In this document: positions 1-8,721 of the stretch, one piece after another
How the letters are laid out: each line of letters begins with the position of its first letter
Position numbering within the stretch: position 1 is the first letter of the stretch
NCBI RefSeq assembly: GCF_947498095.1
Contig: NZ_CANMJE010000005.1
Span: 124,001-188,000 of the forward strand
Length of the DNA: 64,000 nt
Source of the DNA: an uncultured Shimia sp.
Lineage (GTDB): Bacteria > Pseudomonadota > Alphaproteobacteria > Rhodobacterales > Rhodobacteraceae
Direction of reading: 5' to 3'
Translations under genes and position numbers: made by a program
The notes under the pieces: model-generated
Seen by the model: the letters and a program-made list of their open reading frames with translations, nothing else
Databases searched by the model: none
Told to the model about the DNA's origin: nothing

Positions 1-749
<749 letters not shown>

Positions 750-772
750 TCAGTAGATGTTCTTGGCGACAA

Positions 773-1060
773 TCAGGCAATGATGCCCATGATGTCGGAT
801 TCTTTCATGATCAGCAGCTCTTCACCGTCGATGGTGATTTCGGTGCCAGACCACTTGCCAAACAGGACTTTGTCGCCTGCTTTGACGTCCAGTGCGATGC
901 GATCGCCGTCGTCGTCACGCAGACCTGCGCCAACAGAAACGATCTCGCCTTCGGCGGGTTTTTCTTTTGCGCTATCGGGGATGATAAGGCCGCCTGCGGT
1001 TTTTTCTTCGCTTTCGGTGCGACGAACCACAACACGGTCGTGCAGAGGTGTAAATGCCAT
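773..1060 (-). CDS. groS: 10 kDa co-chaperonin GroES
   Basis: Heptameric lid of the GroEL chamber. The 95-residue product starts [14 protein letters not shown], carries the mobile-loop region ([20 protein letters not shown]) and ends ESDIMGIIA, all typical of GroES; 95 residues is the usual length. It is the first gene of the groES-groEL operon, 38 nt before groL. A sigma70-like promoter and a CIRCE inverted repeat lie directly upstream, so heat-shock control by HrcA is expected. Confidence 0.97.
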   Translation of the reverse strand: MAFTPLHDRVVVRRTESEEKTAGGLIIPDSAKEKPAEGEIVSVGAGLRDDDGDRIALDVKAGDKVLFGKWSGTEITIDGEELLIMKESDIMGIIA

Positions 1061-1109
1061 TGTCTAGGTTTCCCTAACTAGTTGTCTCCCTGACTCCTCA
1101 GCGGAGTCG

Positions 1110-1136
1110 TTATCACTCCCTACCGGCGAGTGCTAA
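1110..1136 (-). promoter_or_regulatory. CIRCE operator (HrcA site) of groESL
   Basis: TTATCACTC, nine bases, GAGTGCTAA: this matches the CIRCE consensus TTAGCACTC-N9-GAGTGCTAA with one substitution in one arm. It lies 50-76 nt upstream of the groS start, just downstream of the predicted -10 box, where HrcA binding would block transcription. Confidence 0.93.
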
Positions 1137-1143
1137 CAGCGCA

Positions 1144-1172
1144 TAGCTAGAGAGTCCAAAACCCCGAGTCAA
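1144..1172 (-). promoter_or_regulatory. Predicted groESL promoter
   Basis: On the reverse strand TTGACT (1172-1167) is followed after 17 bases by TAGCTA (1149-1144). The -35 is close to consensus; the -10 is weak. Its position immediately upstream of the CIRCE element, which would then sit at the transcription start, supports the call. The start site itself is not visible. Confidence 0.5.
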
Positions 1173-1206
1173 CCAAGTGATAAGAAAAAATGAAATCAGG
1201 CGTGGA

Positions 1207-1980
1207 TCAGGTGGCGCCGCCGGTTTCAATATGCACCACGGCACCACAGTGTTTGCAATGAACCGCGTCCGCATCATGACGCTCCAACCCGCAAGTTTTA
1301 CAGAGATGCCGCACTTTGGACGGCATCACGATGGTTCGGGCCAGATGTACAAACAACGAGACACCAACGACCATGATCATTACGGCTGCCACCTTGCCGG
1401 TAATTGAAGTGGGCGTGATGTCCCCATACCCTGTCGTGGTGAGCGTCGTCACCGTGAAGTACAATGAGTCCACATAGCCTTCGATGCCGGATTCAACCTT
1501 GGCAAACAGGGTATAAACCGCGGATGTCGTGGTAAAGACGAACACCAACAAATTCAAACTGGCAACAATGGCATCCTCCCGGAGCCGGAAAAAGCTGCTC
1601 GAAGCCCGCAGATCCTGTAACAGATAAAACGAGTGCGCCAATCTAAGACCCCGCAGGATCCGTAAAAACGAGAGATCGACAGGTACAAACTGGTTAAGAA
1701 AGATCGCGAACAGCACGATCGCGTCCGCCCATACATAAATTCTCGACAGGTGCGCGCGCTTGTCCGGTGCAATCCACAGCCGCGCCAGGAAATCCAGCAG
1801 AATTACCATGGCGATGACTGCATTGATCGAACGGATCGTTTCGTTGGTTGGATAGATTGTGACGACAATAAAGTAGCTGATGGTCACAATATCAAAGGCA
1901 AACAACAGGTAGCGAAACCAGATCGAGCGCTTTGACGGCCCGGTGTAAAGGTCATTGATGGCTGTTTTGAAACCACTCAT
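1207..1980 (-). CDS. Voltage-gated-type potassium channel with C-terminal zinc ribbon
   Basis: A 257-residue six-helix channel subunit of the inner membrane. Hydrophobic segments fit S1-S6; S4 (about residues 103-118) has arginines at 107, 110 and 113 in a three-residue rhythm, and the pore loop contains the selectivity filter TTTGYGD (181-187). After S6 a short tail holds two CxxC pairs (C227, C230, C242, C245), a zinc-ribbon-like knuckle. The ATG at 1980 shares its A with the TAA stop of the upstream gene, so translation is probably coupled. Ion selectivity for K+ is inferred from the filter; the function of the metal knuckle is unknown. Confidence 0.88.
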   Translation of the reverse strand: MSGFKTAINDLYTGPSKRSIWFRYLLFAFDIVTISYFIVVTIYPTNETIRSINAVIAMVILLDFLARLWIAPDKRAHLSRIYVWADAIVLFAIFLNQFVPVDLSFLRILRGLRLAHSFYLLQDLRASSSFFRLREDAIVASLNLLVFVFTTTSAVYTLFAKVESGIEGYVDSLYFTVTTLTTTGYGDITPTSITGKVAAVMIMVVGVSLFVHLARTIVMPSKVRHLCKTCGLERHDADAVHCKHCGAVVHIETGGAT

Positions 1981-2642
1981 TAGGCACCACCTTGGCTGAT
2001 TGCTGTCCGTCCCTGTGGACTCAGATCATAAACCCCAGTTTCGACTTTTTGAAACCACCCAAGATGGTCCTGGCGCATCATACGCGTCGCTTGAGCAACG
2101 CTTGAGCCCCTGGCGACAGCCGCCCCTTTAGACGGACCATGCTTGGCAAGGTAGGCCGCGCACCGCAGCATTTCCTGTTTGTAAGCGGTGGTGATCTGGC
2201 CGCAAGTGCCGCCTAGGTTAGGATCACCCTGCCGCCTATCAAACTCCTTGAGAAGCGCACCCTTGCGGGGCTTCGACTTTCGCGGACGGAACTCAACCGG
2301 ATCACAATGAACCTGCACGTAACCATCCTTGAGCCGCACGGACAACACCCCGACGCCAAGCCGTTTGCACAAACCCACATTGCCTTTGAACGTTCGCCAG
2401 CCGCTTTTGCCTGCCCATCGTGGCACGGCGACATAGACCCAGTCCGACACACGTTGACGCGCCACAGCCTGTTGTAACAGGGTCAATGAAAACCCCGTCT
2501 TCAACTCGACGATCACTGGCTCTTCACCAGCCCGTCGCGCGACCACGTCTGCGGCTCCGACCTCAGCCTTAACCTCAAAGCCCTGATCTTCCAGCCACGC
2601 CTTTACCGGCGGGTACAGATCGGTTTCCTGTATCTTGCCCAT
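1980..2642 (-). CDS. DUF2161 family protein, PD-(D/E)XK phosphodiesterase-like
   Basis: Predicted 220-residue soluble protein. It starts at the ATG at 2642 (MGKIQETDLYPPVKAWLEDQG); an in-frame ATG at 2648 is an alternative, and longer frames would run into the divergent gene. The core GAADVVA followed by VIVELKTG gives the D32...E46-x-K48 arrangement of PD-(D/E)XK nucleases, which is how the DUF2161 family is annotated. The C-terminal third resembles a small helix-turn-helix (MRQDHLGWFQKVETGVYDL). Its stop overlaps the start of the channel gene. Nuclease activity has not been shown for the family as far as I know. Confidence 0.75.
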   Translation of the reverse strand: MGKIQETDLYPPVKAWLEDQGFEVKAEVGAADVVARRAGEEPVIVELKTGFSLTLLQQAVARQRVSDWVYVAVPRWAGKSGWRTFKGNVGLCKRLGVGVLSVRLKDGYVQVHCDPVEFRPRKSKPRKGALLKEFDRRQGDPNLGGTCGQITTAYKQEMLRCAAYLAKHGPSKGAAVARGSSVAQATRMMRQDHLGWFQKVETGVYDLSPQGRTAISQGGA

Positions 2643-2739
2643 ATCCATGCATACCCTTTTGGCATGGGCCTGTGAATCCCTGCTTGCACCGGGCCGTTCC
2701 ACATGTAACGCAAGAACAAATCTCAAAGGGAGAATACCG

Positions 2740-3747
2740 ATGTGGCGCTTGATCGTCTGCCTGATTGTCACGGTGTCAGCGACCGCAGGTTGGGGCAATT
2801 GCACAGGGCCATCGACTTTCGACGCCCTGCCCGCTGCCGATCAGATGGCTCTGAAACAAAGCGCCGAGGAGGTCCCGCATGCCTCTGGTCTCTTGTGGCA
2901 GGTTGAGAAAAACGGTGTCACCTCGGTCCTTGTGGGCACGCTGCACTTTCCTGATCCACGCCTGAACGCCATCCGTACCCGTGTCGCGCCGCTCATGCGC
3001 GAAACTAAAAACCTGTTTCTGGAAATGACCCTTGCCGATGAGGGTAAATTCCAAAAACGCCTCACGTCAGATTCCTCTCTGTTCCTCATCAACGAAGGCC
3101 CCAGCCTGATTGACCGACTGGGGGAAGAGAACTGGGAGCAAGTCACAACCGCCCTAGAGCCATTGGGACTGCCGGGCTTTTCCGTGTCGCGCTACCAACC
3201 GTGGTTTCTGGGCCTGAATCTCTCGACCCCCCTTTGTGTATTGCAAGCTGCGCAAAGTGGTCGTTTGGGGTTAGACCGACGATTGGAACAAGAGGCCGTG
3301 GCTTTGGGCCTGCCGACGCGTTCCCTAGACACAGTTGATGGCATAATCTCAGCCTTGGCCTCCGATCCTCTGGACGTTCAAGTCACCCAATTGGAAGACG
3401 CCATCGAGGCAGGCTTGCTGGGGCAAGATCCAGACCCACAGACCATCATCGACCTCTATTTCAAAGAGCAGACTCAGCTGATTTGGACTTACGAGTCCTT
3501 TAAGGCCCGCAACACCGCGACCCAAAGCGGCATGGATGCAGACAAAGTGATTGCCCACCTGCAAAAGGTCGAACAGGATTTGGTGACCTCACGCAACCAT
3601 TCATGGATGACTGTTCTGACCGAGGAACTGGCCCGCGCACCCTCGACGGTCGCTGTCGGGGCGCTGCACCTGCCCGGTGAAAACGGATTGCTATCTCTCT
3701 TAATGGCCGAGGGCTTCACAGTCTCACGCCTGGAACTGACACCCTAA
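2740..3747 (+). CDS. TraB/GumN family protein, exported
   Basis: A 335-residue protein with an N-terminal signal peptide (MWRLIVCLIVTVSATAGWGN) followed by a TraB/GumN-type domain: LLWQVEKNGVTSVLVGTLHFPD near residue 50 carries the conserved GT-H motif, and the C-terminus has VAVGALHLPGENGLLSLLMAEGFTV, the second conserved GA-HL-G motif. The family is related to Tiki-type metalloproteases. Start chosen at 2740 behind AAAGGGAG; the open frame upstream overlaps the divergent DUF2161 gene and lacks a signal sequence. Confidence 0.85.
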   Translation: MWRLIVCLIVTVSATAGWGNCTGPSTFDALPAADQMALKQSAEEVPHASGLLWQVEKNGVTSVLVGTLHFPDPRLNAIRTRVAPLMRETKNLFLEMTLADEGKFQKRLTSDSSLFLINEGPSLIDRLGEENWEQVTTALEPLGLPGFSVSRYQPWFLGLNLSTPLCVLQAAQSGRLGLDRRLEQEAVALGLPTRSLDTVDGIISALASDPLDVQVTQLEDAIEAGLLGQDPDPQTIIDLYFKEQTQLIWTYESFKARNTATQSGMDADKVIAHLQKVEQDLVTSRNHSWMTVLTEELARAPSTVAVGALHLPGENGLLSLLMAEGFTVSRLELTP

Positions 3748-3891
3748 AAGGGTGAATTGCTGCATCGCAGCAACAAATCACCACATAGAGAATGACTCCT
3801 CGTCGCAGGCACTCGGCCAAGGCGTGACAAGCCAAGCGCAGCCGCCTATAAGGCGCGCAAATCCGAATAACCCGTGCAAGGAACCGCAGTC

Positions 3892-4806
3892 ATGACCACC
3901 CTCGTTTTTGGACATAAATCTCCCGACACAGACTCCACCGGGTCACCAATCATCTGGGCCTGGTATTTGAACGAAGTTCTGGGCAACAAAGCCGAAGCCG
4001 TTTTGCTGGGTGAGCCTAACACCGAAGCGGCATGGATGCTGCAACGCTGGGACCTGCCCAAGCCCCGCATCATCGCGGACGTCGAAGACGATCAGGCTTG
4101 TGTCATTGTTGACACCAACAACCCTGCCGAACTGCCCGCCAACATCAACGGCGCCGACGTGCAAGCCATCATCGACCACCACAAGCTGGTTGGCGGTCTG
4201 GAAACCAAAGGTCCGATCGACATCACCATCCGTCCCGTGGCCTGCACCGCAACCATCATGCACGATCTGATGGGCGATCTGGACATGCCGGAAGCCATCA
4301 AAGGCGCGATGCTGACCTGCATCCTCTCAGATACGCTGGAATACCGCTCGCCCACCACCACCGAGCACGACAAAGCCGTGGCAGAGAAACTGGCCGCCGA
4401 TCTGGGTGTAAACGTTGGCGAATACGCCGCCGAAATGTTCGCCGCCAAATCGGACGTCTCGTCATTCTCGGATGCCGAACTCTTGCGCATGGATTCGAAA
4501 GAATACGAAGTCGACGGCACCAAGTTCCGCGTGTCGGTTCTGGAAACCACCGCTCCGGCCATCGTGCTGGACCGCAAGGCCTCGCTGATGGACAGCATGA
4601 CTTCGGTTGCGACCGAAGACGGTGTCGATCAGGTGCTGCTGTTCGTCGTCGACATCCTGAACGAAGAAGCCACTCTGCTCGTGCCCAACGATCTGGTGAA
4701 AACCGTCGCGGCCAAGTCGTTTGACGCCTCGGTCGACGGAGACAGCGTTGTCCTGCCCGGTGTGATGTCACGCAAAAAGCAGATCATCCCGAACCTCAAG
4801 GTCTGA
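3892..4806 (+). CDS. ppaC: Manganese-dependent inorganic pyrophosphatase (family II)
   Basis: Hydrolyses pyrophosphate to phosphate in the cytoplasm, pulling biosynthetic reactions forward. The 304-residue DHH-family protein shows the metal ligands in order: FGHKSPDTDS near the start, VDTNNPAEL, and the DHHK motif around residue 99; the C-terminal DHHA2 domain ends GVMSRKKQIIPNLKV. Length matches family II enzymes. The start at 3892 (MTTLVFGHK) follows an AAGGA site. It stands alone and ends in a strong terminator. Confidence 0.95.
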   Translation: MTTLVFGHKSPDTDSTGSPIIWAWYLNEVLGNKAEAVLLGEPNTEAAWMLQRWDLPKPRIIADVEDDQACVIVDTNNPAELPANINGADVQAIIDHHKLVGGLETKGPIDITIRPVACTATIMHDLMGDLDMPEAIKGAMLTCILSDTLEYRSPTTTEHDKAVAEKLAADLGVNVGEYAAEMFAAKSDVSSFSDAELLRMDSKEYEVDGTKFRVSVLETTAPAIVLDRKASLMDSMTSVATEDGVDQVLLFVVDILNEEATLLVPNDLVKTVAAKSFDASVDGDSVVLPGVMSRKKQIIPNLKV

Positions 4807-4830
4807 TCTGCCCCTCAGAATGTGTTGCAA

Positions 4831-4855
4831 GGCGGCCCTCGTGGCCGCCTTTTTC
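4831..4855 (+). terminator. Rho-independent terminator after ppaC
   Basis: GGCGGCC-CTCGT-GGCCGCC forms a perfect 7-bp GC stem followed by a run of five T. It overlaps the stop of the convergent hydrolase gene and could serve both directions. Confidence 0.9.
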
Positions 4856-5750
4856 ATGTCTCTCGGTCAATCTTTTGTTGGTTTTCAGTTAGATGGCCGT
4901 CGACCAGCCAGCCCCACAACTCATCCCACAAAGGTTCCAAACCTCGACGAAACGCTCCGGCATGACCAATGCTGCGCTGACCATAGTCCGCAGGGCGGCG
5001 GTCGATCAAAGTCGCAGGAGCCGCTGGGTACCATGACAGCACGTCTCGCGCGGCCTGCTTGGTCGCGATCCCGTCATCGCTGAACACCCAGGACGCCATC
5101 GGCACCGACAGCGTGTCAAACTGGTGCGGCCAGCGACCTTCCGCCAGTTCTAGCAGCAAATATGACCGGCGCGAGCTCCAGCGGCGCCACAAGCGGAATA
5201 CTCCTTCCGGCAACGGCTCCCAACTCAGGCCCAATGGCTTGAAATACCCCCAGCGCCATAGTGAAAACGACCCAAGGAGCCACCAGAAATACATCTCAAG
5301 TGGCCATTGCAAGGGTTTGTGTACGCCCCAGTACCCGCTGCCCACACAGACCAGAGCATTGCGCGCGATCTTATCCGCGTTTGGCATAAAGCCCGTAAAC
5401 TGCCCACCGACGCTGTGTCCCAAATGGGTTAACGGCAAACCGGGCGCTGCCTCGGCCAGAACCTCGAGTGCGGCAGCCATGTCAAACCGGCCCCAATCAG
5501 GGTATTCGATGCCCGAGGTCGCAAGGTTCTCGGACCCCGAGTCCCCGATGCCGCGATAGTCAAAGGTCAGCACCACAGCCCCACGCGCGGCCAGATCAGC
5601 GGCGATATGGCGGTAGAAACGGCGTGGAAAGCCGGTGCCGGCGGTGATCATCACGGCAATTCTAGGGTCGCGGCCCCGAAAAAGATCACCCGTGAGCTCC
5701 CAGCCATCTTCGGCGACAAAGGTCATGGTGTCTGATGTCACATCGGTCAT
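4854..5750 (-). CDS. Alpha/beta hydrolase family protein
   Basis: A 298-residue serine hydrolase-like protein. The oxyanion region (VMITAGTGFPRRFYRHIA) and FDYRGIGDSG precede the nucleophile elbow GHSVGG near residue 112; a candidate catalytic acid lies in VFSDDGIAT and a histidine in the C-terminal SIGHAGAFRR. The substrate is unknown. The start ATG overlaps the TGA of the MarR gene by four bases, so the two form an operon in which the regulator probably controls the hydrolase. Confidence 0.82.
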   Translation of the reverse strand: MTDVTSDTMTFVAEDGWELTGDLFRGRDPRIAVMITAGTGFPRRFYRHIAADLAARGAVVLTFDYRGIGDSGSENLATSGIEYPDWGRFDMAAALEVLAEAAPGLPLTHLGHSVGGQFTGFMPNADKIARNALVCVGSGYWGVHKPLQWPLEMYFWWLLGSFSLWRWGYFKPLGLSWEPLPEGVFRLWRRWSSRRSYLLLELAEGRWPHQFDTLSVPMASWVFSDDGIATKQAARDVLSWYPAAPATLIDRRPADYGQRSIGHAGAFRRGLEPLWDELWGWLVDGHLTENQQKIDRET

Positions 5751-6205
5751 CGCGCACGACCCTGTTGGGCGGCGTCTTCGATGATTGCCTCGGCATTATC
5801 GGCCACATGCGACAGGAATCGCCCAATCACCTCTTGCTCGGCGCTGTCAAACGGCGCCAGCAAAGCCCGGTTGGCCCCCTGCACCAGCGGGGCAAGACTT
5901 TGCGCCGCTTCCCGTCCACGCGGCGTGGCAAAGACCAGAACTCCCCTACCATCTGTGGGGTCAGTTTCACGCCGCACCAAGCCGCTTGCGCTCATGCGGT
6001 CGATCAGCCCGCTCAGGCTGGACTTTCCGAGCGAGAGGGTGCGGGCAAGGTCCGTTACTGTAGCGCCCTCCCCTGATTTCAACAGGAACAACACGCCCTG
6101 CTGTACCATTGAAAGACCATGGTCTTGCCGGGTGCGCCGATCCGATGCTCGGGTCAGGGCTGCATGCGCTTTGTGAATCAGAAAGAAAATACGCGGTTGC
6201 GCCAT
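5747..6205 (-). CDS. MarR family transcriptional regulator
   Basis: A 152-residue dimeric winged-helix repressor. The recognition region TVTDLARTLSLGKSSLSGLIDRMSASGLVRRETDPTD followed by the wing GRGVLVFATPRG is typical of MarR proteins, and the length is usual. It is the first gene of a two-gene operon with an alpha/beta hydrolase (ATGA overlap). A perfect palindrome lies 27-40 bases upstream of its start, suggesting autorepression relieved by a small, probably lipophilic or aromatic, ligand. Confidence 0.9.
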   Translation of the reverse strand: MAQPRIFFLIHKAHAALTRASDRRTRQDHGLSMVQQGVLFLLKSGEGATVTDLARTLSLGKSSLSGLIDRMSASGLVRRETDPTDGRGVLVFATPRGREAAQSLAPLVQGANRALLAPFDSAEQEVIGRFLSHVADNAEAIIEDAAQQGRAR

Positions 6206-6231
6206 GAGATCATCTCTTGTTTGAGAATTTA

Positions 6232-6245
6232 GTTCGTATACGAAC
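6232..6245. promoter_or_regulatory. Predicted MarR operator palindrome
   Basis: GTTCGTATACGAAC is a perfect 14-bp palindrome within an AT-rich stretch upstream of the MarR gene. Size and placement fit a MarR dimer site; binding is inferred. Confidence 0.65.
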
Positions 6246-6369
6246 CTTTTTAATCCGACAACGGTGACGTGGGGTCGTCGTCCCGAACCGTCGCGCCTGT
6301 CTTTTTACTGGCAACCGTCTGCGGCCTTTGCCATACCCGGCACAACCTTTGCCTATGCAGGACTGCGCA

Positions 6370-7245
6370 ATGACCCAGATCGTCACCCACCTCCATGAAA
6401 TCTCAGACGGCTATCAGGCCTTGTTCGTGGACCTTTGGGGCTGCGTTCACAATGGCGTTCAGGCCTTCCCCGACGCAGTGACAGCGCTTCAGGCCTATAG
6501 AAAACGCGGCGGGATCGTCGTTTTGGTCACCAATTCTCCCAAGCCGCGCGCTGGGGTTGCCGTTCAGCTAGAAACTTTTGGCGTACCCAAAGATGCCTAT
6601 GACACCATTGCGACCTCCGGCGATTCAGCACGTGCTGCGATGTTCACAGGAGCAGTGGGCGAAAAGGTTTACTTCATGGGCGAGTGGCGCCGCGACGAAG
6701 ATTTTTTCAAACCGCTGGAAGTGATCGCAAACCCAGTCGAGATCACCCGCGTACCTTTGCAAGAGGCTGAGGGCATCATTTGTTGCGGCCCTTTCGATCC
6801 GATGGCCGATCCATCCGTCAACCGGTCGGATTTTCTGTATGCCAAAACCAAGGGCATGAAGCTCTTGTGCGCCAACCCCGACATCGTGGTGGACCGGGGC
6901 GAAACCCGCGAATGGTGCGCTGGGGCGTTGGCCAAACTCTATACCGAGATGGGGGGAGAGAGCCTCTATTTTGGCAAACCCCATCCGCCAATCTACGATC
7001 TGGCCCGCCGCCGCCTGATGGCTTTGGGCATGGACATCCCTGACAGCGCGATTCTGGCCATCGGCGATGGCGTGTTGACGGACATCGCAGGCGCCGTGGG
7101 GGAGGATATCGATTCCCTCTTCATTTCCGGCGGTCTGGCAGCATCGGAAACAAAAACTGGCTACAGCCCGGACCCTGACGCCCTAAGTAATTACCTTTCA
7201 AAAGAAAATTCCTCTCCGACCTTCACGATTGGCCAGTTGCGCTGA
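6370..7245 (+). CDS. HAD-IIA family (TIGR01459-like) phosphatase
   Basis: A 291-residue haloacid dehalogenase superfamily hydrolase. Motif I is FVDLWGCVHNG near residue 18 (the family uses D-x-W-G rather than DxDGT), motif II is VTNSPKPR, and the C-terminal motifs are YFGKPHPPIYDLA and AIGDGVLTDIAGA with the metal-binding aspartates. This layout fits the TIGR01459 class IIA group found in alphaproteobacteria, whose substrate is not established. The start at 6370 (MTQIVTHL) was preferred to an in-frame upstream codon at 6328 because the family begins here. Confidence 0.85.
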   Translation: MTQIVTHLHEISDGYQALFVDLWGCVHNGVQAFPDAVTALQAYRKRGGIVVLVTNSPKPRAGVAVQLETFGVPKDAYDTIATSGDSARAAMFTGAVGEKVYFMGEWRRDEDFFKPLEVIANPVEITRVPLQEAEGIICCGPFDPMADPSVNRSDFLYAKTKGMKLLCANPDIVVDRGETREWCAGALAKLYTEMGGESLYFGKPHPPIYDLARRRLMALGMDIPDSAILAIGDGVLTDIAGAVGEDIDSLFISGGLAASETKTGYSPDPDALSNYLSKENSSPTFTIGQLR

Positions 7246-7347
7246 CAAATTAGGGCTTGATTTTCTGCAGTTGCAAAGTAATAAAGTTGCCGAACGCCCA
7301 GCTTGGGTATCGTAAAGTTGCTCAGTCACTGTATGCCGGAGGGTATA

Positions 7348-7791
7348 ATGTTGGATAACATGCCACGCGGAACGATCTGCATCGAAGATATCGAGATGGG
7401 GATGTCGCGCCATTTGCGTAAGATTGTAACCGACGAAGACATCCGCATGTTCGCCGAAGTTTCGACCGACCATAACCCGGTTCATATGGATGAGGACTAT
7501 GCCAACGACACGATTTTTCAGGGCCGCATCGCACATGGCATGCTAACCGCCGGACTGATTTCCGCCGTCATCGGAGAACAGCTTCCGGGCCACGGCACAG
7601 TCTACATGGGCCAAACCCTGAAATTTCTGGCGCCGGTCCGCCCCGGAGACATGGTCTATGCCGAGGTCAAAGTGATCGACATCGACCACGCCAAACGTCG
7701 GGTCAGGCTCGAGTGTCACTGTGCCGTGGACGGTAAAAAAGTTCTGATCGGTGAGGCCACTGTGCTGGCACCCTCACGCAAGTTCGACTGA
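7348..7791 (+). CDS. MaoC family dehydratase, (R)-specific enoyl-CoA hydratase-like
   Basis: A 147-residue hot-dog fold protein. The hydratase motif is clear: STDHNPVHMDEDYAN with the catalytic Asp and His, then the RIAHGMLTAGLISAVIG helix and FLAPVRPGDMVYAEVKV. This is the single-domain (R)-hydratase type that converts enoyl-CoA to (R)-3-hydroxyacyl-CoA, a possible link to polyhydroxyalkanoate supply, although phaAB lie 45 kb away. The start at 7348 follows GGAGG. A terminator follows directly. Confidence 0.88.
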   Translation: MLDNMPRGTICIEDIEMGMSRHLRKIVTDEDIRMFAEVSTDHNPVHMDEDYANDTIFQGRIAHGMLTAGLISAVIGEQLPGHGTVYMGQTLKFLAPVRPGDMVYAEVKVIDIDHAKRRVRLECHCAVDGKKVLIGEATVLAPSRKFD

Positions 7792-7815
7792 CGCCGACCC
7801 GCAATTCCAATTCAC

Positions 7816-7844
7816 AGGCCGCCCCGCTGGGCGGCCTTTTCTTT
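7816..7844 (+). terminator. Terminator after the MaoC gene
   Basis: AGGCCGCC-CCGCTG-GGCGGCCT is an 8-bp perfect stem followed by TTTCTTT. It also faces the end of the convergent SnoaL gene. Confidence 0.88.
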
Positions 7845-7855
7845 AGGCGACTGGA

Positions 7856-8626
7856 TCAGAACTTACCGTTGTCATGCGCCATCTCAGCCGGGATCGCCGA
7901 CACCGTGTCCCAGTGCTCCACGATTTTGCCGTTCTCAACCCGGAACAGGTCAAAAAACGCAGTAGGTACATCGCCCAGCACGCCTTCTGACGCCGTGAAG
8001 ACAAAGTTGCCTTCGGCCACAACCATATGAGTGGCGTCATAGCGCATGGTCAGACCCTGCTCTTGCATCATCGCCAGCGCAGCACCCAACCCCTCCAAGC
8101 CATCAGCGATCTGGGGATTGTGCTGAAGATAGGTGTCGGACGAGACATAGGTCGCGATGTTCTGCGGCGCCTTGCCATGCAGAACATCCGTGACAAAAGA
8201 CTGCACCAGCGCTTTGTTCTCGGCGGTCTTGTCCAAATCCGTGATCTCGGTTGCGCCATCAACCATGCTGCGCCCTGACGGGTTCGGTTGCGCCAGCGGC
8301 TGCAGGTTGTCCCAATGCTCAATCACCTTGCCGTTTTTCACGCGGAACACGTCAAAGGCGACCATGTGCTCTCCTCCAAAGGCCTGCGCATTGCCAAATG
8401 TCGTGTGCAAGACCACCAGATCCCCTTCGGCGATCACCCGATGCGTGGTCGCGGTCACCCCATTGGCCTTCAGAACCGGGATAAAGCTCAGGATGGCTTC
8501 GGCCCCGGTGGGAATGGCCGGGTTGTGTTGAATATAGCCGGGGTCCAGCAACTCCCGAGCTGCGTCGGGGTCAAATTGGACAAAGATCGCGCTTACGGCG
8601 TTCAGGACGATTTCTTTCACGGACAT
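7856..8626 (-). CDS. Tandem SnoaL-like (NTF2 fold) protein
   Basis: A 256-residue protein made of two copies of the same ~125-residue SnoaL-like polyketide-cyclase domain. Each copy has YIQHNP or YLQHNP near its start and an FDVFRVKNGKVIEHWDNLQ / FDLFRVENGKIVEHWDTVS block near its end, so an internal duplication is plain. Such proteins have varied or unknown substrates. The start at 8626 (MSVKEIVLNAV) has an AGGAG site. It is divergent from an HxlR regulator, with repeats in the shared promoter, which suggests direct control. Confidence 0.85.
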   Translation of the reverse strand: MSVKEIVLNAVSAIFVQFDPDAARELLDPGYIQHNPAIPTGAEAILSFIPVLKANGVTATTHRVIAEGDLVVLHTTFGNAQAFGGEHMVAFDVFRVKNGKVIEHWDNLQPLAQPNPSGRSMVDGATEITDLDKTAENKALVQSFVTDVLHGKAPQNIATYVSSDTYLQHNPQIADGLEGLGAALAMMQEQGLTMRYDATHMVVAEGNFVFTASEGVLGDVPTAFFDLFRVENGKIVEHWDTVSAIPAEMAHDNGKF

Positions 8627-8671
8627 GCGAATGCTCCTTTTCGAATCACGTTGTAAATCACATGAGCAAGA

Positions 8672-8694
8672 GGTATTCATTTCATACCAAGTAT
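8672..8694. promoter_or_regulatory. Predicted HxlR operator between divergent genes
   Basis: Overlapping inverted repeats GGTAT-N7-ATACC (8672-8688) and ATAC-CAA-GTAT (8684-8694) lie in the 95-base interval between the SnoaL gene and the HxlR gene. A further CATACCA (8683-8689) pairs with TGGTATG (8718-8724) across the HxlR start. Binding by the neighbouring regulator is inferred. Confidence 0.55.
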
Positions 8695-8721
8695 CAATTA
8701 CGCACCTAAAAGGAACCTGGT

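Noticed and set aside
3757..3773. Hairpin TTGCTGC-ATC-GCAGCAA after the TraB/GumN gene as a terminator
   Set aside because: No T run on either strand and a short stem; left out of the annotation.
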